NCBI GenBank assembly: GCA_963681505.1 | Contig: OY811983.1 | Span: 271,501 to 335,500 of the forward strand | Origin: Eunapius fragilis | Taxonomy: Eukaryota > Porifera > Demospongiae > Spongillida > Spongillidae | Direction: 5' to 3' | Length of the DNA stretch: 64,000 nt | Shown here: piece after piece, positions 26,737-35,900 of the stretch | How positions within the stretch are numbered: the first letter of the stretch is position 1 | Layout of the letters: every line of letters begins with the position of its first letter | Notes under the pieces: generated by a model | Told to the model about the DNA's origin: nothing | Seen by the model: only the letters and a program-made list of their open reading frames with translations | The model's database searches: none | Program-made: the position numbers and the translations under genes

Positions 26737-26869
26737 TAGTCTCGTACCCAGACCGTCTATGACGTAAGCGATTATCGCTGTAAACAGTATAATCACTACG
26801 TCCATACGTATGGACGTAGTGTTTACAGCGATAATCGCTTATGTCATAGACGGTCTGGGTACGAGACTA
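26737..26869. mobile_element. Palindromic MITE with 9-bp target duplication
   Basis: The 133-bp element begins TAGTCTCGTACCCAGACCG and ends with its reverse complement. The pairing continues to a central 28-bp perfect palindrome (CACTACGTCCATACG and its complement), broken only by a GTATAAT-like insertion of about 7 bases in the left half and one substitution. It is flanked by ACAAGACAT at 26728-26736 and 26870-26878. A 9-bp duplication is the usual mark of Mutator-like transposases, so a MULE-mobilised MITE is likely; no transposase is present. Confidence 0.85.
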
Positions 26870-26916
26870 ACAAGACATAGGAGGCTGATAGTCGATTGTT
26901 TATCAATGTATTATAT

Positions 26917-26926
26917 TATATAAAAG
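26917..26926 (+). promoter_or_regulatory. TATA box in the insertion island
   Basis: TATATAAAAG, a strong match to the RNA polymerase II TATA element, about 80 bases upstream of the first ATG of the 90-codon ORF at 26997. A start site about 30 bases downstream would give a leader of roughly 50 bases. No initiator or other promoter element is obvious. Confidence 0.35.
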
Positions 26927-26996
26927 CGAGTCCTCCAGCCGATTCTGAAGCTATTGGTGTAATTTTCATCGCTTAGAAATGTTCCTGTCCTGAGTT

Positions 26997-27269
26997 ATGC
27001 GTGGGCAAGAAGGAGAAGACGACCCGCCCCTTGTTCCGAGACTGGGTACGAGGACGGGCAGTACACTCTTGTTCTCAACAACCACGCGGTTCAGCGACAT
27101 GAAACAAAAACGAAACTACTCATTTTTGACTTCTAGATCGATTGCTAAAAGAAGCTACACGACCCGATCGTCGGGAGTGTTGTTACAGACGGGTCGCGTT
27201 ATTTTAATGACATTCATAGTCGGGGTCAAATCCTATATGGAAGTTTCTAACGAAACTCCCGATACTTGA
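26997..27269 (+). CDS. Hypothetical 90-codon ORF, truncated by satellite
   Basis: I do not recognise this ORF. It starts at the ATG in GTTATGCGTGGG, 71 bases after a TATATAAAAG box, and encodes a basic, serine/threonine- and arginine-rich peptide with no signal peptide or known motif. It is one of very few ORFs in the window outside satellite sequence. Its last two residues and stop come from the PstI satellite (GATACTTGA), so any original C-terminus is missing. The AT-rich upstream and mixed-composition body could also be a transposon remnant. Confidence that it is a real gene is low. Confidence 0.2.
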   Translation: MRGQEGEDDPPLVPRLGTRTGSTLLFSTTTRFSDMKQKRNYSFLTSRSIAKRSYTTRSSGVLLQTGRVILMTFIVGVKSYMEVSNETPDT

Positions 27270-28105
27270 CTCCTTCAGGTGTCATACATGGAGATACTTG
27301 ACTCTTGCAGGAGTCATACATATTGAAATACTTAACTCCTGCAGGAGTTATACATTGAAATACTTGACTCCTGCAAGAGTCAGACATATTGATTTACTTG
27401 ACTCCTGCAGGAGTCATAATTGAAATAATTGACTCCTGCAGGAGTCATACATTGAAATACTTGAGTGACATACTTGACTCCTGCAGGAGTCATACATTGA
27501 GATACTTGACTCCTGCAGGAGTCTTGCATACTGACATACTTGACTCCTGCAGGAGTCATGCAAATATATGTATGACTCCTGCAGGAGTCATACATACTGA
27601 CATACTTGACTCCTGCAGGAGTCATACATACTGACATACTTGACTCCTGCAGGAGTCATGCATGTAGATACTTGACTCCTGCAGGAGTTATACATTTAGA
27701 TACTTGACTCCTGCAAGAGTCTTGCATACTGACATACTTGACTCCTGCAGGAGTCATGCAAATATATAGTTGACTCATGCAGGAGTCATACATACTGGCA
27801 TACTTGAAATACTTCACTCCTGCACGAGTCATATATTGAAATACGTGACTCCTGCAGGAGTCATTCATAGTGACATATTTGACTCCTGCAGGAGTCATTC
27901 ATGGAGATTGCTCACTCCTGCCGGAGTCATACATATTGACATATGACTCCTGTAGTAGTCATTGATACTGACATACTTGACTCCTTCAGGTGTCATACAT
28001 GGAGATACTTGACTCCTGCAGGAGTCATACATATTGAAATACTTGACTCCTGCAGGAGTCAGACATATTGACATACTTGACTCCTGCAGGAGTCATAATT
28101 GAAAA
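27262..28105. repeat. PstI palindromic satellite, cluster P2
   Basis: Continuation of P1 beyond the insertion island. It contains the composite block also found near 24726-24915, 26242-26405 and 63660-63860: CACTCCTGCACGAGTCATAT, CGTGACTCCTGCAGG, a GAGATTGCTCACTCC linker, then GACTCCTGTAGTAGTCATTG. It ends at ATAATTGAAAAAGAATCG and a 20-base non-repeat link to the next array. Confidence 0.95.
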
Positions 28106-28124
28106 AGAATCGTGTTCCGGATTG

Positions 28125-28236
28125 TAGTGGGATTGGTAGTGGGATTGGTAGTGGTAGTGGTAGTGGGATTGGTAGTGGGATTGGTAGTGGGATTGCTAGC
28201 GGGATTGGTAGTGGGATTGGTAGTGGGATTGGTATT
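28125..28236 (+). repeat. GGGATTGGTAGT array R0 (first in reversed orientation)
   Basis: A 112-bp array reading GGGATTGGTAGT on the top strand, opposite to all full arrays to the left. It ends GGGATTGGTATTAATACAGA, close to the GGTATTATTACAGATTGAAC exit of the large right-hand arrays. It looks like the truncated tail of one of those modules. Confidence 0.95.
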
Positions 28237-29966
28237 AATACAGATTGAACCCGTGAAAGTGCAGCAATTGGTCGAAGCGCGCCGAATTGTGCCGAATTGT
28301 TGCAGATTGTTGCAGATTGATCCCGCGATAATGCAGCAATCTGTCGCAGCGCTCCGAATTGCGCCGAATTGATACAGATTGATCCCGTGAAAGTGCAACA
28401 ATCTGTCGCATCGTGCCGAATTGCGCTGAGTTGTTACAGATTGATCCCATGAATGTGCAGCAATCGTTCGTTCCACGCCGAATTGCACCGAATTGTTACA
28501 GATTGGTCCAGCCGAAGCGCACCAATCCGTCCATGCGCGACTAATTGTGCCGAATTGTTACAGATAGAACCCGTGAAAGTGCAGCAATCGGTAGCAGCGC
28601 GCTGAATTGTGCCGAATTGTTGCATATTGCTCCCGCGAAAGTGCACCAATCCGTCGCAGCGCGCCGAATTGCGCCGAATTGTTACAGATTGATCCCATGA
28701 AAGTGCAGCAATCCGTCGCAGTGCGCCGAATTACGCTGAGTTGTTACAGATTGATCCCGTGAATGTGCAGCAATCAGTCACACCACGCCGAATTGCGCCG
28801 AATTGTTACAGATTGATCCTGCAAAAGTGCAGGATTCCGTCGCAGCGCGCCGAATTGCGCTGAATTGTTACAGATTTGTCCCGGTGAATATGCAGCAATC
28901 CGTTGCAGCGCGCCGAATTGTTACAGATTGGTTCCGCGAAAGTGGTGCAATCTGTCGCAGCGCGCCGAATTGTGCCGAATTGTTGCAGATTGATCCCGCA
29001 AAAGTGCACCAATCCATTGCAGCGCGCCGAATTGCGCTGAATTGTTACAGATTGAACCCGTGAAAGTGCAGCAATTGGTCGCAGCGCGCCGAATTGTGCC
29101 GAATTGTTGCAGATTGATCCCGCAATAATGCAGCAATCCGACGCAGCGCGCCGAATTGATACAGATTGATCCCGTGAAAGTGCAACAATCTGTCGCATCG
29201 CGCCGAATTGCGCTGAGTTGTTACAGATTGATCCCGTCAATGTGCAGCAATCGGTCGTACCACGCCGAATTGCGTCGAATTGTTACAGATTGGTTCAGCC
29301 GAAGCGCACCAATCCGTCCATGCGCGCCGAATTGCGCCGAATTGTTACAGATAGAACCCGTGAAAGTGCAGCAATCGGTACAAGCGCGCTGAATTGTGCC
29401 GAATTGTTGCATATTGCCCCCGCGAAAGTGCACCAATCCGTCGCAGCGTGCCGAATTGTTACAGATTGATCCCGTGAAAGTGCAGCAATCCGTCGCAGCT
29501 CGCCGAATTGTTACAGATTGGTTCCGCGAAAGTGGTGCAATCTGTCGCAGCGCGCCGAATTGTGCCGAATTGTTGCAGATTGATCCCGCAAAAGTGCACC
29601 AATCCGTTGCAGCGCGCCGAATTGCTCTGAATTGTTACAGATTGAACCAGTGACAGTGCAGCAATTGGTCGCAGCGCGCCGAATTGTGCCGAATTGTTGC
29701 AGATTTATCCCGCGATAATGCAGCAATCCGTCGCAGCGCGCCGAATTGCGCCGAATTGATACAGATTGATCCCGTGAAAGTGCAACAATCTGTCGCATCG
29801 CGCCGAATTGCGCTGAGTTGTTACAGATTGATCCCGTGAATGTGCAGCAATCGGTCGTACCACGCCGAATTGCGCCGAATTGTTACAGATTGGTCCAACC
29901 GAAGGGCACCAAACCGTCCATGCGCGCCAAAATGCGCCGAATTGATGGGGATTGATCCCGCCATAA
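28237..29966 (+). repeat. 62-bp satellite block S13
   Basis: About 1.7 kb, roughly 28-30 units, in plus orientation. It opens with the unit ACAGATTGAACCCGTGAAAG and the marker stutter TTGCAGATTGTTGCAGATTG. Units of 62 and 52 bp are mixed. It closes with GAATTGATGGGGATTGATCC and CGCCATAAGG, the entry into a GGGATTGGTAGT array. Its last ~940 bp match S14 at an offset of about 15.63 kb. Confidence 0.9.
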
Positions 29967-32900
29967 GGGATTGGTAGCGGGATTGGTAGTGGTAATTGAA
30001 GTGGTAGTGGGATTGGTAGTGGGATTGGTAGTGTAGTGGAAGTGGGATTGGTAGTGGTAGTGGGATTGGTAGTGGTAGTGGTAGTGGGATTGGTAGTGGG
30101 ATTGGTAGGGGTAGTGGTAGAGGTAGTGGGATTAGTAGAGGTAGTGGTAGTGGTAGTGGGATTGGTAGTGGATTGGTAGTGGGATTGGTAGTGGTAATTG
30201 TAGTGGTAGTCTGATTGGAAGGGGGATTAGTAGTGGTAGTGGTAGTGGGATTGGTAGTAGTAGTGGTAGTGGTAGTGGGATAGGTAGAGGGAGTGGTAGT
30301 GGGATTGGTAGTGGGATTAACAGTGGTAATGGTAGTGGTTGCGTGAATGGTAGTGGGATTGGTAGTGGGATTGGTAGTGGTAGTGGAAGTGGGATTGGTA
30401 GTGGGATTGGTAGTGGGATTGGTAGTGGGATTGGTAGTGGTGGTGGTAGTGGGATTGGTAGTGGGATTGGTAGTGGGATTGTTAGTGGGATTGGTAGTGG
30501 GATTGGTAGTGGTAGTGGTAGTGGGATTGGTAGTGGTATTGGTAGTGGGATTGGTAGTGGTAGTGGTAGTGGGAATGTTAGTGGGATTGGTAGTGGTAGT
30601 AGGATTGTAGTGGGATTGGTAGTGGGATTGGCAGTGGGATTGGTAGTGGGATTGGTAGTGGCATTGGTAGAAGTAGTGGTAGTGGTAGTGGGATTGGTAG
30701 TTGGATTGGTAGTGGGATTGGTAGTGGGATTGGTAGTGGGATTGGTAGTGGGATTGGTAGTGGGATTTGTAGTGGTAGTGGTAGTGGTTGTGGGATTGGT
30801 AGTGGGATTGGTAGTGGGATTGGTAGTGGGATTGGTAGTGGGATTGGTAGTGGGATTGGTACTGGGATTAGTAGTGGCATTGGTAGTGGTAGTGGTAGAG
30901 GGATTGGTAGTGGGATTGGTAGTGGGATTGGTAGTGGGATTGGTAGTGGGAATGGTCGTGGGATTGGTAGTGGGATTGGTAGTGGGATTGGTAGTGGGAT
31001 TGGTAGTGGGATTGGTAGTGGGATTGGTAGTGGGATTGGTAGTAGGAATGGTAGTGGGATTGGTAGTGGGATTGGTAGTGGGATTGGTAGTGGGATTGGT
31101 AATGGGATTGGTAGTGGGATTGGTAGTGGTAGTGGTAGTGGGATTGTTAGTGGAATTGGTAATGGGATTGCTAGTGGGATTGGTAGTTTGATTGGTAGTG
31201 GGATTGGTAGTGGGATTGGTAGTGGTAGTGGTAGTGGAATTGGTAGTGGGATTGGTATTGGGATTGGTAGTGGGATTGGTAGTGGGATTGGTAATGGGAT
31301 TGGTAGTGGGATTGGTAGTGGGATTGGTAGTGGGATTGGTAGTGGTACTGGTAGTGGGATTAGTAGTGGGATTGGTAGTGGGATTGGTAGTGGGATTGGT
31401 AGTGGGATTGGTAGTGGGATTGGTAGTGGGATTGGTAGTGGGATTGGTAGTGGGATTGGTAGTGGGATTAGTAGAAGTAGTGGTAGTGGTAGTGGAATTG
31501 GAAGTGGGATTTATAGTGGTAATTCTAGTGGTAGTGGGATTGGTAGGGGAATTGGTAGTGGTAGTGGTAGTGGGATTGGTAGTGGTAGTGGTAGTGGGAT
31601 TGGTAGTGGGATTGGTAGTGGTAGTGGTAGTGGGATTGGTAGTGGGATTGGTAGTGGGATTGGTAGTGGGATTGGTAGTGGGATTGGTAGTGGGATTGGT
31701 AGTGGGATTGGTAGTGGTAGTGGTAGTGGGATTGGTAGTGGGATTGGTAGTGGGATTGGTAGTGGGATTGGTAGTGGGATTGATAGTGGGATTGGTTGTG
31801 GGATTGGTTGTGGTAGTGGTAGTGGGATTGGTAGTGGGATTGGTAGTGGGATTGGTAGTGGGATTGGTAGTTGCATTGGTAGAAGTAGTGGTAGTGGTAG
31901 TGGGATTGGTAGTGGGATTTATAGTGGAAATTTAAGTGGTAGTGGGATTGGTAGGGGAATTGGTAGTGGTAGTGGTAGTTGGATTGGTAGTAGTAGTGGT
32001 AGTGGGATTGGTAGTAGGATTGGTAGTGGTAGTGGTAGTGGGAATGGTAGTGGGATTGGTAGTGGTAGTGGTAGTGGGATTGGTAGTGGGATTGGTAGTG
32101 GGATTGGTAGTGGAATTGGTAGTGGGATTGGTAGTTGGATTGGTAGTGGTAGGGGTAGTGGGATTGGTAGTGGGATTGGTAGTGGGATTGGTAGTGGGAT
32201 TGGTAGTTGGATTGGTAGTGGGATTGGTAGTGGGATTGGTAGTGGGATTGGTAGTGGTAGTGGTAGTGGGATTGGTAGTGGTAGTGGTAGTGGTAGTGGT
32301 AGTGGGATTGGAGGTGGGATTGATAGTGGGATTGGTAGTGGGATTGGTAGTGGGATTGGTAGTGGGATTGGTAGAGGTATAGGTAGTGGGATTGGTAGTG
32401 GGATTGGTAGTGGGATTGGTAGTGGGATTGGTAGTGGGATTGATAGTGGGATTGGTAGTGGTAGTGGTAGTGGTAGTGGGATTGGTAGTGGGATTGGTAG
32501 TGGGATTGGTAGTGGGATTGGTAGTGGGACTGGTAGTGGAATTGGTTGTGGGATTGGTAGTGGTAATGGTAGTGGTAGTGGGATTGGTAGTGGATTGGTA
32601 GTGGGATTGGTAGTGGGATTGGTAGTGGGATTGGTAGTGGGATTGGTTGTGGGATTGGTAGTGGTAGTGGTAGTGGGATTGGTAGTGGTAGTGGTAGTGG
32701 TAGTGGGATTTGTAGTGGGATTGGTAGTGGGATTGGTAGTGGGATTGGTAGTGGGATTGGTAGTGGGATTGGTAGTGGGATTGGTAGTGGGATTGGTAGT
32801 GGGATTGGTAGTGGTAGTGGTAGAGGTAGTGGGATTGGTAGTGGGATTGGTAATGGTAGTGGTAGTGGGATTGGTAGTGGGATTGGTAGTGGGATTGGTA

Positions 32901-35900
32901 GTGGGATTGATAATGGGATTGCTAGTGGGATTGGTTGTTTGATTGGTAGTGGGATTGGTAGTGGGATTGGTAGTGGTAGTGGTAGTGGGATTGGTAGTGG
33001 GATTGGTAGTTGGATTGGTAGTGGGATTGGTAGTGGGATTTGTAGTGGGATTGGTAGTGGGATTGGTAGTGGGTTTGGTAGTGGGATTGGCAGTGGGATT
33101 GGTAGTGGGATTGGTAGTGGGATTGGTAGTGGTAGTGGTAGCGGGATTGGAAGTGGTAGTGGTAGTGGTAGTGGGATTGGTAGTGGGATTAGTAGTGGGA
33201 TTGGTAGTGGGAATGGTAGTGGGATTGGTAGTGGAATTGGTAGTGGGATTGGTAGTGGGATTGGTAGTGGGATTGGTAGTGGGATTGGTAGTGGGATTGG
33301 TAGTGGGATTGGTAGTGGGATTGGTAGAAGTAGTGGTATTGGTAGTGGGATTGGTAGTGGGATTTATAGTGAAAATTCTAGTGGTAGTGGGATTGGTAGG
33401 GGAATTGGTAGTGGTAGTGGTAGTGGAATTGGTAGTGGTAGTGGTAGTGGGATTGGTAGTGGGATTGGTAGTGGTAGTGGTAGTGGGAATGGTTGTGGGA
33501 TTGGTAGTGGTAGTGGTAGTGGGATTGGTAGTGGGATTGGTAGTGGGATTGGTAGTGGGATTGGTAGTGGGATTGGTAGTGGGATTGGTTGTGGTAGTGG
33601 TAGTGGGATTGGTAGTGGGATTGGTAGTGGGATTGGTAGTGGGATTGGTAGTTGGATTGGTAGTGGGATTGGTAGTGGGATTGGTAGTGGGATTGGTAGT
33701 GGGATTGGTAGTGGTAGTGGTAGTGGGATTGGTAGTGGTAGTGGTAGTGGTAGTGGTAGTGGGATTGGAGGTGGGATTGATAGTGGGATTGGTAGTGGGA
33801 TTGGTAGTGGGATTGGTAGTGGGATTGGTAGAGGGATAGGTAGTGGGATTGGTAGTGGGATTGGTAGTGGGATTGGTAGTGGGATTGGTAGTGGGATTGA
33901 TAGTGGGATTGGTAGTGGTAGTGGTAGTGGTAGTGGGATTGGTAGTGGGATTGGTAGTGGGATTGGTAGTGGGATTGGTAGTGGGACTGGTAGTGGGATT
34001 GGTTGTGGGATTGGTAGTGGTAATGGTAGTGGTAGTGGGATTGGTAGTGGATTGGTAGTGGGATTGGTAGTGGGATTGGTAGTGGGATTGGTAGTGGGAT
34101 TGGTAGTGGGATTGGTAGTGGGATTGGTAGTGGGATTGGTAGTGGGATTGGTAGTGGTAGTGGTAGAGGTAGTGGGATTGGTTGTGGGATTGGTAATGGT
34201 AGTGGTAGTGGTAGTGGGATTGGTAGTGGGATTGGTAGTGGGATTGATAATGGGATTGCTAGTGGGATTGGTTGTTTGATTGGTAGTGGGATTGGTAGTG
34301 GGATTGGTAGTGGTAGTGGTAGTGGGATTGGTAGTGGGATTGGTAGTTGGATTGGTAGTGGGATTGGTAGTGGGATTTGTAGTGGGATTGGTAGTGGGAT
34401 TGGTAGTGGGTTTGGTAGTGGGATTGGCAGTGGGATTGGTAGTGGGATTGGTAGTGGGATTGGTAGTGGTAGTGGTAGCGGGATTGGAAGTGGTAGTGGT
34501 AGTGGTAGTGGGATTGGTAGTGGGATTGGTAGTGGGATTGGTAGTGGGAATGGTAGTGGGATTGGTAGTGGGATTGGTTGTGGGATTGGTAGTGGGATTG
34601 GTAGTGGGATTGGTAGTGGGATTGGTAGTGGGATTGGTAGTGGGATTGGTAGTGGGATTGGTAGTGGGATTTGTAGTGGGATTGGTAGTGGGATTGGTAG
34701 TGGGATTGGTAGTGGGATTGGTAGTGGGATTGGTAGTGGGATTGGTAGTGGGATTGGTAGTGGGATTGGTAGTGGGATTGGTTGTGGGATTGGTAGTGGG
34801 ATTGGTAGTGGTAGTGGTAGTGGGATTGGTAGTGGGATTGGTAGTGGGGTTGGTAGTGGGATTGGTAGTGGTAGTGGTAGTGGTAGTGGGATTGGTAGTG
34901 GGATTGGTAGTGGTAGTGGTAGTGGGATTGGTAGTGGGATTGGTAGTGGGATTGGTAGAGGGATTGGTAGTGGGATTGGTAGTGGTAGTGGTAGTGGGAT
35001 TGGTAGTGGGATTGGTAGTGGGATTGGTAGTGGGATTGGTAGTGGGATTGGTAGTGGGATTGGTAGAAGTAGTGGTATTGGTAGTGGGATTGGTAGTGGG
35101 ATTTATAGTGAAAATTCTAGTGGTAGTGGGATTGGTAGGGGAATTGGTAGTGGTAGTGGTAGTGGGATTGGTAGTGGTAGTGGTAGTGGGATTGGTAGTG
35201 CGATTGGTAGTGGTAGTGGTAGTGGGAATGGTTGTGGGATTGGTAGTGGTAGTGGTAGTGGGATTGGTAGTGGGATTGGTAGTGGGATTGGTAGTGGGAT
35301 TGGTAGTGGGATTGGTAGTGGGATTGGTTGTGGGATTGGTAGTGGTAGTGGTAGTGGGATTGGTAGTGGGATTGGTAGTGGGATTGGAAGTGGGATTGGT
35401 AGTGGGATTGGTAGTGGAATTGGTAGTGGGATTGGTAGTGGGATTGGTAGTGGTAGTGGTAGTGGGATTGGTAGTGGTAGTGGTAGTAGTAGTGGTAGTG
35501 GGATTGGTAGTGGGATTGGTAGAGGGATTGGTAGTGGTAGTGGTAGTGGGATTGGTAGTGGTATTGGTAGTGGGATTGGTTGTGGGATTGGTAGTGGGAT
35601 TGGTAGTGGGATTGGTAGTGGGATTGATAGTGGGATTTGTAGTGGTAGTGGTAGTGGTAGTGGGATTGGTAGTGGGATTGGGATTGGTAGTGGGATAGGT
35701 AGTGGGATTGGTAGTGGGATTGGTAGTGGGATTGGTAGTGGGATTGGTAGTGGTAGTGGTAGTGGGATTGGTAGTGGTAGTGGTAGTGGTAGTGGGATTG
35801 GTAGTGGGATTGGTAGTGGGATTGGTAGTGGGATTGGTAGTGGGATTGGTTGTGGGATTGGTAGTGGGATTGGTAGTGGGATTGGTAGTGGGATTGGTAG

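Larger units (their letters stand above)
26409..27261. mobile_element. 853-bp insertion island in the PstI satellite
   Basis: The satellite linker phrase CATTGATACTGACATACTTG is split: the left side stops at TTGATACTGACA (26408) and the right side resumes at TACTTGACTCC (27262). The host sequence joins exactly between A and T with no target duplication. The island holds a foldback (26412-26692), a short AT-rich link, a palindromic MITE (26737-26869) and about 380 bp of otherwise unrepeated sequence with a TATA box and a 90-codon ORF. A phrase of the foldback arm, TCAAATCCTATAT, recurs at about 27227-27239 near the other end. Insertion at A|T without duplication and a terminal TC on the minus strand recall Helitrons, but no CTRR end is present. 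Confidence 0.6.

Noticed and set aside
23551..28105. CRISPR-like array (palindromic repeats with short spacers)
   Set aside because: Repeats are only 20 bp, spacers are 12-18 bp and drawn from a few recurring types, there are no cas genes, and the context is a eukaryotic genome. It is a tandem satellite.
28803..29063. Recurring 65-150 codon ORFs with LQIDPA, VQQSVAARRI or [13 protein letters not shown] phrases
   Set aside because: They are frame readings of the 62-bp satellite. The frame changes each unit because 62 is not a multiple of three, and there is no conserved start or end.
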